From contig JAQFVV010012529.1 of the NCBI GenBank assembly GCA_028023455.1, positions 806,001 through 870,000 on the forward strand: a DNA stretch of 64,000 nt, given 5' to 3'. This document shows, piece by piece, positions 35,827-47,279 of the stretch. The DNA is from Epiperipatus broadwayi (Eukaryota > Onychophora > Udeonychophora > Euonychophora > Peripatidae). Every line of letters begins with the position of its first letter. The stretch's first letter is position 1. A program made the translations under genes and the position numbers. The notes beneath the pieces were generated by a model. The model had not been told where the DNA came from, did no database searches, and was given only the letters and a program-made list of their open reading frames with translations.

Positions 35827-37069
35827 CAGTGGTCTTCAACCACCGGGCCGTGGAAGTTTTCTGCCGGGTCGCGCTAGACTGGCAAGAAAGTTAATAATAA
35901 CAAAATAATAAGATTTTAAACTTTTAATTAATATAAACAGTTTTTATTTATTTTTTCATCGCATTTTTACTTTGTTAAAAAATAAGAAACAGAACAAAAA
36001 CGAAATCTAATCAATCATACATAAATTAATTTGTTTTTCTATTTATCACAGATGTTTATGGAGAGATAGAATTAAATTTATTATTTTTCTAAAAAAATTC
36101 AAAATTTAAAAAAAAAAAAAGGTTTTTTTATTAAACAAACTCCAGTTGTCTTTGGATAGCCAATCATGGTTGCTTGTTGGCATTATTTATATGATAAAAC
36201 AAGATCAAAACTTTTGACTTTTTCAAGTTTCGTTTTTTTTTTGTTTAAAAATACGCCCACTTTTTTTTTGGCCTATAAGGCGATATTTTTTGGTTTTATT
36301 TGTATACTGCTAATATACTAAACCTTTTATTTTTAAAACCAATTTCTGTTAACCCTTTTTTAAAAATAAAAACAAACAAAAAATAACTTTGCGATTTTTT
36401 TTTTTTTTTGGGGGGGGGGGCTTTATTTCTATTACGCGATATCTATTTTACCATTTTTAGAAAAAAACTTTTCCTATTAATTACATTTTTTTGATCCTTT
36501 CAACACACCAGCACAAAAAAAAAATTACAATAACATCAAAACTTCAGACTTCTACACATTTCGTTTTATTTTTTCAGATTTAAAATACGGCAAATTTTTT
36601 TTGACAGTACAGTGATTAATTACGCGATTTCTATTTTGCCCTTACTAGTATCAAAAGACAACCTCCATATATATATAACCATCTCGTATATTTAACATTA
36701 AATACAGGTATTACATTTATCATAATCATTGCCATGTAATTACACTAGCTATGATATTTCCCAACATTCAGGTGAATAACATTTTATTCTTGAATGTTTT
36801 AACAATGAAATAATAAACATAGAAATGCAAGCACATTAATGAGAACGATTGGTATTGTACTGTTTTCTGTGTTCAGCATGTGAAGATAAGCAACACCATT
36901 ACAATACACAATAACTAGTGTGCTGTTTTGGTCAGTTATAACAATTATGCTTATCTAAGGCTAAGAAGGTTACATCTTTACGAAAATTTATCTGTAAACT
37001 TCTGCCGGTCTGCGAAATCTTATCCTTATTTTTGCCGGGCCGCAAGTGTGAAAAGGTTGAAGACCACTG
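35827..37069. mobile_element. hAT-type non-autonomous element, copy 2 (1243 bp), inserted in Penelope-like RT
   Basis: The ends CAGTGGTCTTCAACC and its inverse are flanked by a perfect 8-bp duplication ATCTAAAC (35819-35826 and 37070-37077), the hallmark of hAT insertion. The interior matches copy 1 at 15386-16615 almost throughout. It differs by an 11-base G run next to a T run at about 36395-36420 and by small indels. No transposase is encoded. The ORF at 36932-37147 crosses the end and is not a gene. Confidence 0.95.
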
Positions 37070-37077
37070 ATCTAAAC

Positions 37078-38125
37078 CAATAAGACCACCTCGCATCAAC
37101 TCTACAGATTGATTCCTTGCATAGCTTCCATCCAGCTGATCAAACAAAAATTACAAAGCATAGAATATAAACCTCATAAAACAGTATTTATCATTGAATG
37201 TTTAACATGGATCCATAATGACATCATAGCCTCCTTCAACAATGTCCACATAAAATGTACAATGGCTGGTCCATGGGACTGCCAATTAGTGGCATCATCT
37301 CAAGCTGTTTCCTGAATCATGCTGAAGAAATAATTATATCTGCATACTGTGCCTAAAATCCTTATTTGCTATATCTTCATTATGTTGATGACATCTTTGT
37401 ATGCACTCCTGGTAGCACAATCTCCCAAATTCAGCAATACCTCATGCATGCTACATCCCTCACTAATCCATGAAAGTGAGGGGACCTTGAATGAAATTAA
37501 ATACCTTGATCTTTAGGTGCAATGCATGTGTGGCTTTATCCATCATAACTTTCATACATCGCACTCCCACATATTAGCCAGACTTAAAGCATTCCTACAT
37601 TGTAACCTCCATTTATGTAAGTTTGAATCATACAAGAATGATAATATCAGCACATACATGTTAGAATTGTGCAGCATCAGATATTGGGATCAAGTTCTCA
37701 TCAAACCACTAGAAACTTTTACCACAAGATATGACACCTTCTCCTCCCTCCCCACTAACTTGAAATCTTGGATTTCCCTTCCCTATATATCTAACATAAT
37801 TCATAGCTCCCAGATCATATATGAAGTCAAATGCCATAACCCGACCTGTCCTTCCATTTACTATGGTGAATCCCAGACCAACCTCTAATCACATTGTTCA
37901 ACACACTTATCTCTATAACAAAGCTAAAACCAATGCCGATACTCATTCAATTTTTTCCGAATATTTGTCCACAACTGATTATGCCTTTGTTACCTCCTCT
38001 GTTAACATTGTTTGCACTGAGCACAATGATGCCAAGTGACAAATCAAGGAAGCACAAATAATCATTAATAAGAGGGAATCCTGCATTCTTCTTTCCAAAA
38101 AATGGCATACTCACCAATCATAATG
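37078..38125 (+). mobile_element. Penelope-like element, RT core and GIY-YIG endonuclease
   Basis: In successive frames: 'SFNNVHIKC' then 'SMGLPISGIISSCFLNHAEE' (about 37268-37330, RT motif B region), then 'HYVDDIFVC' (about 37380-37405, the YVDD catalytic box with both aspartates). The ORF 37517-37888 carries 'LARLKAFLHCN', 'SLPYISNI', then 'IYEVKCHNPTCPSIYYGES', the GIY-YIG segment with its cysteines. It ends with 'IKEAQIIINKRE' and 'KKWHTHQS' near 38120. Frameshifts and stops make it inactive. RT followed by GIY-YIG is diagnostic of endonuclease-bearing Penelope-like elements. Confidence 0.9.
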
Positions 38126-41100
38126 CAACATGTAAATTAGCATGAACAATACATATACATCCTCCTCTCTCAACTATGTCCATTGCTGTGTCTAGCTAAG
38201 CACATTAAGTTAAACTATTCATTAAAGCTTTGCTCCATATGTTTTTTGCGTATATTTATTTTGTTACATTGTATTTGAAATAAAACTCATTATCTTCATT
38301 ATAATATTTAATTGTAATATAAAAGAAAAAAATATAAGCATTGTATAACCAGATTTCAGTCAATCTTACACGAGCATATTATAAGCTAGCTCACAAGACT
38401 AACTCCGAAATTGGGAATAAATAAAAATTAATTTCACAATGATTATGTTAGAAAGAATATTATAGTTATACAGTATATAATATGATTAAAAACAAAAAAT
38501 AATCATAGAAAACAAGAATAGATTAATTTTTTTTCTCTCAGAATAAAATTATAAATAATGAAAATAATATTAAACTAAAAGATTATTATTTATATAATGG
38601 AAGTAATATATGCTATCAAATGCAGTAAATGTAATTAAATATCTAAAATTATGAAATAACAATGGTAATTAAAAGAAAGAAAAAGTTCAGGACATTTGAT
38701 CATTTTTTAGAGATTGGTCAGAAATTGCATTAAAACTTATAAAGAAAAGTTATAAAGAATGGTAAAGTTAGAAAAGTATATGAAACTACTATAAATAGCA
38801 AATAAACATATAAGAAAGATGTATTATTTGTGTTATATATTGATATTATAAATAAAGTTTACTAGCAAATTAGTGTAATCATAATCTAATAGTGTATGAA
38901 TAAATTTCCTTAGTTATTATTTAATATTCTAGAAAATTTACATATGTCATGCATGCATATTAATGTATGCTAATGAGAATAGATTTATGCAGGATTGAAA
39001 TAGTATAAAAAATATTGCAGAGATGTACTATGTGTATATATATGGCCATCAGTAAGTTTGTTCTCTTAGTCTATAGTTTATAGTGGCTGCAAGCTAAGTG
39101 TAGAATTATCATATGTAGTAGTTGTGCAAATGGTGCATCTATAAGAAATTCCATAAATGATAACACTAGTAAACAAGGGCTAGTCAATTTTGTGATGCAT
39201 GTGGACAAATAAATTTCCAAATCAGAAGTTTATTATGGACTGTAGAGTTTGCAAAGTAATTTCTGTTAATTCTTTTATTTATATACTTTTGGCAAGTGAA
39301 TAAACTTGTTTGTTAAATTTAATTTGAGTGGATTTTTATTTAATAAAACTTATTGTTAAAAATATTTCTGAAAACACAATAGTGTTAAAAAAATTTATAT
39401 TTAATAATAATTAGAGTTAACATCTATATAGATTATTTTTGTCAATAATTCTCATTGATTTTTTTCACATTTGCTGCAAATTATTGGTTTGCTTTTATTT
39501 CAGTGATATTATCAATGTATTATTATATCACTGTTTACTCATAAGCATATCTTCAGGGATATTACTCAAATACCATATGATTATATAAACAATTTATTTA
39601 TTTAATCATATATCCTTGAAGATGACCTATATTGTAAAGGTTTGAAATATAGGAATTCTGAAATAAAACCTATAACAGTAAAACAAAAAATATAAGCACA
39701 GAAATAATAATATATAAAATGCTATATATTTTTGTGTATATTTAGTAGAATTTATTCCAACAATATTATAAAAAAAAATTTTCTGCCCAAATTTTTCTCA
39801 GGCTGTAGCAATATTTTTTTTCTTCTCAATTTCAATGATATTTTGTGGGCATTATTAAGAATTGTTTTATTTGTAAAATTACCCACACTATTCTACACTA
39901 TCTTTTATTAAAAATCTAGATAGTCTAGGTGCTTTTGTAAATAAAACAGTCCTTTATAATTACCATAGTATATGGTTGAAACATAAGAAATAATAAAAAT
40001 TTGATCTTGATATAGATTGAAAATATTTTGAAAAATAATGGCATGTGTTGTAATGTTTCCTTTTATTAATTAATTACTGTATTAGGTTTAAAAAGAAAAA
40101 TAAATTAATAGTAGATTTTGGAATATTTTTTATTTTTTTAATATTTTAATTTGTGTATTATTAATTTTGCATGGTTTTATTTAACAAACTTAATATTTAT
40201 AATATTATGAAAAGCTATAGAAGGTTTACTTTTATTTCCCTTCCATTCTTTTTTAAAAATGATTTACAATGGTAGAAAAAAATTAAGCTGGATTTATCTT
40301 AAAATTATTTTTTATTTGTATTCAATTTTAAACAATAGTTGTTCTCTTATTATGAGGGCAATATAGTGGTAATTTTTTTAATTGAAATCCAAATTAGTTC
40401 TATGTATATTATGTTTTATGATAATTTAAAAGTTACAAACATCTGAAATAAGTGGAAAAAAAAAAAAGGTTACAAACATCTAACAGATTTTAAATAAAAA
40501 TATACCTTCAACTACTCTAAAAAAGACAAACAAGATAAAATTAAATATTAAATATGTGATAATTATTCAAAAATTCTATGACTCACAAATTCAAGACATA
40601 TTTAGTTCCCCCCCCCACCCTTTTTGGAGATATTTTGTGGTGCTATTTTTTAATTATTTCTGTAGCAAACTTTTTTTTAAATACTTCAAGATCTTGCCTA
40701 AGTATAGCTTTTTTAATGTTTTTTTTATCTTCAGCCATATTTTCCAGGTGCAAACAATCAGTATTATGCCTCTTTATAGAATCTTTAAAATAATCTTTAT
40801 AAGGATAGATAGGGTTCCTTGTTTCATAAAAATCATAAATTCGCCATAAAATATATTTTTAGAAAGTTTATTATTTTTCAGTCACTTCACCTGCTTTAAC
40901 TTAATAAATTGTACTGATATTATAGTATAGTAAAGTTTATGTTTGATGGGGTGTTGTCAAGGTGATATGAGTGTGTCTCATAGATATATTTTAAAAATTA
41001 AGATACCTCATGCTTAAATTTTTGTATTTAATACTACATAACTATCACTACAAACAACTTTTTATATATAGACATGCATATAGTATTTTTTTATGAAAAA

Positions 41101-41378
41101 TAATAATCTTCTTTTCCTCCATAATAAATTCCCTAATTTCTTAACTTTTTGTTCCCATTCTCATATTCATTGTCTGTGAAAAAGAAAATCTGATCAAACT
41201 CAAAAACTTTGGGTAAAATTCATATATATATATGTTTTAAATGCATTCTAAATGATTATTTAGACTATTTAGTTTTTTACATATTAACAGTATTATTGAA
41301 AGAAAATATATTATGCATAATTTTAAAGTAAATTAAATAATATTTATTTTATATTATATTGTTTTTTTTTTTTTTCAG
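38126..41378. other. End of the big Rab intron, mostly unclassified
   Basis: The stretch 38930-39360, ending in 'ggcaagtgaataaacttgtttgttaaattta', resembles the 3' LTR end of the Gypsy at 46980-47070 and could be a related solo LTR. A 9-base C run lies at 40608-40616 in a chance ORF. The final T-rich tract before AG at 41377-41378 is the acceptor of the next Rab exon. Confidence 0.4.
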
Positions 41379-41456
41379 GGTATTTTTTTAGTGTATGATA
41401 TTACTAATGAATCATCATTTTTAAATATATCTAAGTGGTTAAATTATGCTCAACAG
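41379..41456 (+). CDS. Rab-family small GTPase, exon (beta-4/alpha-3)
   Basis: It encodes GIFLVYDITNESSFLNISKWL and NYAQQ, 26 codons in phase 0 on both sides. The sequence [GIF]LVYDIT..SF.....W is the strand and helix after switch II in all Rabs. The acceptor is a long T tract plus CAG; the donor is GTAAGA. It joins the switch II exon 24.3 kb upstream in frame. The length of the exon and the phase 0 boundaries suit Rab genes with many short exons. Confidence 0.95.
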
Positions 41457-41771
41457 GTAAGACAGATTATTTGTTACAGATTAAATTAAGCAAACGTAAT
41501 ATATGTCTCTATGTATTTATGTATACTGTATGTATTAAAATGTGACCAATTGTTAGCTGGATTATGATTTTGGAATTTGATTTAGAAACCTTTCTCTTAA
41601 AAGCAAGCTACTTTTATTTATTGGACTAACTGCTGAGAGTATTACTTTGATTATTCATCCTAATAAAACAGTTTTTGAGATATTATATGCGTACACTTGA
41701 TTTTATGGAGGATAATAATTGAATAATTTTTTTTTATATTCAGAAAATTTATGTTCATATAAATAGTTTTA

Positions 41772-42335
41772 TTGTAATTATAGGGGATTTGAACACAGAC
41801 ATTAAAGCTCCCTCAGCTAACCACTTTATCTCATACCACCAATACACATGACCACACACGTGAAAAAAATTAATGATCCATCTCCAATATACATATTTTG
41901 TGTTAAACCAGCTTTCATCAATTGGTCCAGATCATCATCTCCTACAGATATATAAAATCAGTGCTCAGTGTATATAAAGATATCAAATTTTCAAACTTTA
42001 ATGGACAGACTTCAATCTACTCCACCCTCTAACTCTTCAGGATGGAGTAGATTGAAACCTGTCCATTAATGTTTGAAGATTTGCTATCTTAATATAAACT
42101 GAGCATTGATTACATATAGTATGGGAGTTGATGATCTAGACCAACTGATGAATGCTGGTTCAGCATGAAATATGTATATTGGTGATCATTTATCTTTTTC
42201 ACATATATGTAGTCATATGTGTTGGTGGTATGAGATAAGAGTGAATAACTGAAGGGAACTTGAAAGTCTATATTAAAATCCCCTACAATTACAGTTAAAC
42301 TCCAGATATATGAAGTATGCCTGTATTTCAAATAT
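41772..42335. mobile_element. Foldback element FB-H (564 bp) with perfect 14-bp duplication
   Basis: Arms of about 250 bp (about 41775-42020 and 42040-42290) are inverse copies of each other. The element is bounded by TATAAATAGTTTTA at 41758-41771 and 42336-42349, a perfect 14-bp direct repeat. The minus-strand ORF 42110-42331 reads 'VIVGDFNIDFQV', similar to the GDFN box of an APE endonuclease, but nothing else of that domain is convincing. It shares sequence with 3400-3769 and 53828-54037. It sits in the 2.3-kb Rab intron. A duplication of this length is typical of target-primed reverse transcription rather than of DNA transposons. Confidence 0.85.
42130..42226 (+). ncRNA. Hammerhead-ribozyme-like core in FB-H right arm
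   Basis: CTGATGA (42145-42151) is followed by a perfect six-pair hairpin ATGCTG/CAGCAT with loop GTT (42152-42166) and GAAA (42167-42170). ATATGT after GAA can pair with ACATAT (about 42201-42206) as helix III. ACCAA just before CTGATGA can pair with TTGGT (about 42222-42226) as helix I. The bases between helix III and helix I do not form a tidy UH cleavage site, so activity is uncertain. The conserved 17-mer TCTGGACCAACTGATGA occurs at 3560 and 53850 and, with two changes, here. Confidence 0.45.
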
Positions 42336-42349
42336 TATAAATAGTTTTA

Positions 42350-43744
42350 ATAACACAATTTCAACAATAGTTTTACAGACAAAAATATCTAATGAAATTT
42401 TTTTTTTTTTTTTAAATTAAAGTTTCCAGTCAACTTTTTTTTGAAAACTGATTTTTTGATAGATATTTCTCTAAAACATGTTGATAATTATTATTTAATT
42501 GTGAAGCATGTACAATAAGAGATTGAGAGAAAGACAGTATTCCAATAAAAAATCTGAACATGCTCACTTGTTTGCAACTTCTTTGCAATTGAACATTCAG
42601 AAGAATTCTTGCATATGAAACAATAATCCAGCCATTGGGAAGAACAGAAGTTATAAAGATTATTTTTATAAATATTTATAGAGATTTTATAGACATTTTA
42701 CTAGAGAAGTATGAAAACCTTTATAAGTAAATAAAAGATACTGAGCATTAACAGAATCTGAAGCTATGCTAATGAAAGAAATTATATCAAATCATATATC
42801 AAAAGCATCATTATCTTTTAATATATTTTTGTTGTTCTGATTTCTCAAATAACTAACCAATTTTTTCCTTGTCTTCTCATTATATGGGTAATTATTATAA
42901 ACACTTAATATTAAAATTGTTTGAGAATGTTTGGTATAAGTATAGTATACATATGCTGCTTATGAATAACAATTTAGACAGCCCTGTGGTTAATTGCTAT
43001 CAGCCATAGTATCTGGATAAAATTATGACTTGTCTCTAAATATAATATAATGCCATTTATATTAGCAGTTCTGCCCCATTCTGAACTAATTCATTGTAAT
43101 CAATGAGAATCATATTAAAAGCAGCTAAGATCTCACAGTTGGCTTTTATCAATTTTTGGTACTATCCACCAAATTCTTCTCTATCTTGAAGTTTCATCAT
43201 AACCTAGTAACAAATAAAACCATGTTTGTCTAATTACATTAATATTTTTTATGGTTCTTCTTGATTTTCTAAGTTATGATTACCAAACATTTTGGCATAG
43301 AACAATTTGTTGAATGCCTTCACATAACTCATCAATTCACTTTATAGTATTAATGGAAGATTATTTAGCTTTTTTTTTTTTTTTTGATGTGTTTCAACAA
43401 CACTGGATTCTTTATTGTGTTGAATCACAGCCTTTCAGTTAATATTTTTCTGAAATACATGTTTTTTTTGTTGTTGTTGTTGTTGTTTTATAGAAGATTG
43501 ATTTTACATATGCACATATTTGTGTTGATTTAAAATTATACACCATTGAAGAAAATAGGTTGGTGTACATCATACATAAAGATTAGTCTTCCTTTTTTTT
43601 TTCTTATGGTTTAGCAACCACTTGGCTCTGAAACAACAAAAAAAAATCATTCACTTATAATTTGTTCATGAAGCATGACTAATATTTGACATTAAAATAT
43701 AAAAACTTGTATAAATCTTTATTTATATTTGTTTTCTGTTTCAG
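42350..43744. other. Rab intron, nothing recognised
   Basis: A GTT microsatellite lies at about 43470-43486. Otherwise AT-rich with no motif. Confidence 0.5.
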
Positions 43745-43834
43745 TATGGCAGGGAAAATCTTTGTTTGATGTTAGTTGCTAATAAGTGTGATAAGGATTT
43801 CTTCAGAAAAGTCCCTAAAGATAAAGGAGAGCAG
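43745..43834 (+). CDS. Rab-family small GTPase, exon with NKxD motif
   Basis: It encodes 30 codons, YGRENLCLMLVANKCDKDFF and RKVPKDKGEQ. NKCD is the G4 motif that gives specificity for guanine. The preceding LMLVA is the hydrophobic strand, and RKV...GEQ leads into the helix that follows. Both boundaries are phase 0 (AG acceptor at 43743-43744, GTACTT donor). It follows directly on the 41379-41456 exon in frame. Confidence 0.95.
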
Positions 43835-44841
43835 GTACTTTTTTTATCCTCAAATTTTAATTATTGAAATTATGACAAAATAATTGTGAGATTGATATAC
43901 ATTAGTTTTTCTACATATGTGACATTTCAGATGCTGAAATTTATGGATGGCAGCAAACTATATAAAATATATGATTTTATTATACATATATATACACCTC
44001 ATTTTCATAAATATTGTATTCTAAATCTATGTGTATATTAGTATATTATCACACATATTTAAATATCAAATTAATAAGTCTAATTTACAATAAACTGCCT
44101 ATTTTATTTACTTATTTTAACTCTATTTAATTCATAATGAATGTCGTGATTCAACTGAAATCACTGAAGAAGAAAGAGAATAGTCTTAATTTTTAAATTA
44201 AAATTCCTTTATTTGTATTGAATTCAGAAATTACAATCTGTAGAACAAGGTTAATATTTTAACTATCATATTTCTACCAACATTTCAGTAAAAGCAATTT
44301 ATCGTTTTAATTACTTCTTTTTAAAAAAATTTCTATTTGGGCTATCATGCATTTATTATATTAAACTATAAATAAAATTGATTAAATTTCTGTAATTATG
44401 TACAGACAGTACATTATAATTGTCATCTCTTATTACAATGGTCATTCTAAAAAATTTAACATACATCATGAATATTGTTGAATGATAAATAAAGATAATT
44501 AATGCAAATGAATCCATATTATTCAGGAAAGCTGATTTATAAAATAACTTGCAAGACTCTATTGTGTGGGATAACAATGGAGATATATGTTGTATTAGTC
44601 AGCAATAATGAAGACTTATTAATTATAGATGATGATGGAATCGTTGGGTGTACAAGTTTCTAATATATGTGTGTAAGAAATGGAAGTAAATGATAACTCT
44701 CAGATATATGGACTCTTTATATATTCTATTATGCATGTGAATAATCTATTTTCTTACTGCTGTGTTCCCAGCTATGACTGGGCAGCCAGTAAACATGAAT
44801 ACACAATTGACATTAACAGACAACAACATATATAGTAATAT

Positions 44842-45130
44842 TACTGTGGGGAAAAAGATTACATGAAGAAGTACTGCAAATTTAGAAGAGAAAAATGTAA
44901 TGTGTGTAAATTAAAAAAACATTTAGCTCACGTGTGTCGAAATAAAGGTAAGAGTTTAAAAACCCAAGTTAAATTCAGACTTCAAAATGTGGGGAAATGG
45001 AGTGAGAAGAAAAAATGATGTCAAGAAGATTAATGACATAGATAATTGCCATATTTCGATGAACATTTGCGAAAATAAAATTACTATGGAAATGGACAGT
45101 GATGCTGGCTTATCTTTGTTATCACAAAAG
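44842..45130 (+). pseudogene. Gypsy gag zinc knuckles and protease start
   Basis: The frame from 44842 gives a first atypical cluster 'CGEKDYMKKYC' and then a regular CCHC knuckle 'CNVCKLKKHLAHVC'. After a linker with a frame change, 'KITMEMDSDAGLSLLSQKD' is the protease active-site region, again DSD instead of DSG/DTG. A stop follows and the rest of protease is lost. Confidence 0.75.
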
Positions 45131-45270
45131 GACTGAATTAAAATTTAGTAGTAACAATAAAAGTAAATAAGTTGATTTTCGAAAATGCACACATTTGTTA
45201 CAGTTAAAATCAATGCCAGGCTTAAATTTCTACAATTGTACATAATCAAGAGAAATATAAATCTTCATAC

Positions 45271-46130
45271 TTGGAGGAAATTGGTTCAGATCTCTTGGAA
45301 TTCAAATTGAGAGAAGGAAAGAATGATTTACAAGGGTATTGCAAATCATGGAAAGTTTGGACTGGTAAGTGTGTTAATAACTTCAGGAATTGGAATTTTA
45401 AAATCCCAATGGTGAAGAATGATTTGGAATGCCAATCCACTGCTAACTTTTCTCAAAAAAAAATTGAACTTTGGTTAGAATCAAAGACTTCATATGAGAG
45501 ATTACATGTAGATCACACAGGTCCAATGAATGGTTATATCTTTCTAATTGTGATTGATTTTTACTCTAAATGGATAGAGTATAAGCTCATTAAAAATATT
45601 AACATGGATTGTTTTATTTGAGCCATAAAAGAAATCTTTGAAAGCCATAGTTATCTGGAAACTATAATGGCCAACAATATAACTCATTTTATCTCATAGT
45701 TTTCTTGGCTGATAAAGAAATATTCCATATTTTGACACTACTATGCCATCCAGAATCAAATGGCTTGGCTGAGAAGGCAGCACAACAGCTTAAATCAATG
45801 CTGAATAAAACATCAAAGAAGAATATAAATGAGTGTTACTAGACCCAATATTTTTCCAAAATTTTACATTGAGTGTGTTAACAATGAAGGCACCAACAGA
45901 ATTGTTAATATATCAAAAGTTTCACATATACCTGTTAAAGTTATTACCAATAAATAAAATTATTGGTAATAACAATTTAGACTGCTGAAAAATTCAGAAT
46001 TAGTGAACAAGTTTGGGTTAAAGACATTTTAAAAAGGAAATGGCTTCCTGGTGTTATAATAAAAGTATTAGATAAATGACTTAGAGTAATTAAATTGGAT
46101 AATGGAAAACTTTTGAAGAGATTTAGCAAT
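45271..46130 (+). pseudogene. Gypsy integrase fragment
   Basis: The ORF 45271-45621 carries 'YERLHVDHTGPMNGYIFLIVIDFYSKWIEY', the first catalytic Asp region of the DDE core. Further on 'TIMANNITHF' stands where the second Asp (SDNG) is expected, with Asp changed to Asn. 'CHPESNGLAEKAAQQLKSML' (about 45745-45810) holds the catalytic Glu. The C-terminal 'EQVWVKDILKRKWLPGVI' (about 46005-46060) resembles the GPY/F-type module. Stops and the missing Asp make it inactive. Confidence 0.85.
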
Positions 46131-46663
46131 TATCTATGACCTTATCAGAGTGAAAAGACAAATGCTGATAATAGTCAATTTTTATTGGCCAATAAAAAAT
46201 TGAATTCTGTTAAAGAAGTGCACTGATATCTCCTCAGTAGAGCAAAATAATGAAATGCCTATTGATAACCAGACCAATGATGCAGAACTACTGAAATGCA
46301 TACACAATCAGATGAGCATGTTGTACAGCCAATGAATATATATTAAATTTTTGTAATTATGTACAAACAGTACATTATAATTGTCACTTCTTACTACCAT
46401 GATCACTCTACAGAAAAATTAGCATATAGCATGAATATTGTTGAATGATAAATAAAGATAATTTATGCAAATGAGCCTATATTATGCAGGAAAGACATAT
46501 ATAAAATAACCTGCAAGACTCATGGGTAGGATAACAATGGAGATAAATGTTGTATTAGTCAGCAATAGTGAAGACTGATTAATTATATATGTTGATGGAA
46601 TTGTCAAATGGACAAGTTATCTAATGTCTATGTAAATCTATTATTATAAAGCACTGAAAATCT

Positions 46664-46868
46664 TGAAATTGTTAGATCGGAAGTTGAACTTCGATAATGC
46701 ATTATTACTTTAAATATTATAAATCTTCACACACTTACATATCAGTAAGAGTTTAAAAAACATAAATGAATCACTTAAGTTTAGAGTGCATTTCTATAAA
46801 TACACCAACTTTCACTGACCATGTATAGCACATTATCGGAGTTCGATTTCTGCTCTAACAATTTCTAA
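46664..46868. mobile_element. Inverted-ended insertion in the 3' LTR
   Basis: 'attgttagatcggaagttga' (about 46667) and the inverse of 'cgatttctgctctaacaatt' (about 46846-46865) form ~30-bp imperfect terminal inverted repeats. LTR sequence resembling 'tctaatatctttgtgtaa' stands on both sides, so the insert or a duplication brought about by it split the LTR. Probably a MITE. Confidence 0.55.
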
Positions 46869-47279
46869 TATCTTTGTGTAAAAAAAGCAAAGTCAATGCT
46901 AATATACCGATATACAGACTCTTTATATTCTACTATCTGTATGAATAATCTATTTTTATATGAAAGTTTATTGTAATTACTTTGAAGAATACAAAATGAA
47001 TACTACTTATTATTTAATCTTTTTATATTGCAAGCGAATAAATTTGTGTTGTTAAGTTATAATATGCATATTATTTATTTAATAAAAGTATTGATGCAAC
47101 CAGATAGGTATTAAAAAAATATTGCCGGGGTACACATCACTATTTGTATTAAAATTAAACATGTTATTAATAGAATAAACTTTACTATATTCAGAAAATG
47201 TTTGCATATATACAAAATCATAGGGTATACAATTCATCTTTATTTAAATTTTTAGCATCATTTGGATGTTTTAATAGTC

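Larger units (their letters stand above)
44391..47090 (+). mobile_element. Ty3/Gypsy LTR retrotransposon, internally deleted
   Basis: A 5' LTR beginning TGTAATTATGTACA (44391) runs to about 44755. A matching 3' LTR starts at 46352 and runs to about 47090, interrupted by an inverted-ended insertion (46664-46868). The interior keeps a gag zinc-knuckle region, the protease start and the integrase; RT and RNase H are missing. The 5' LTR lacks the last ~170 bp present in the 3' one, together with the primer-binding site. It lies in the 7.3-kb Rab intron, downstream of the 43745 exon, in the same orientation as the gene. Confidence 0.85.
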
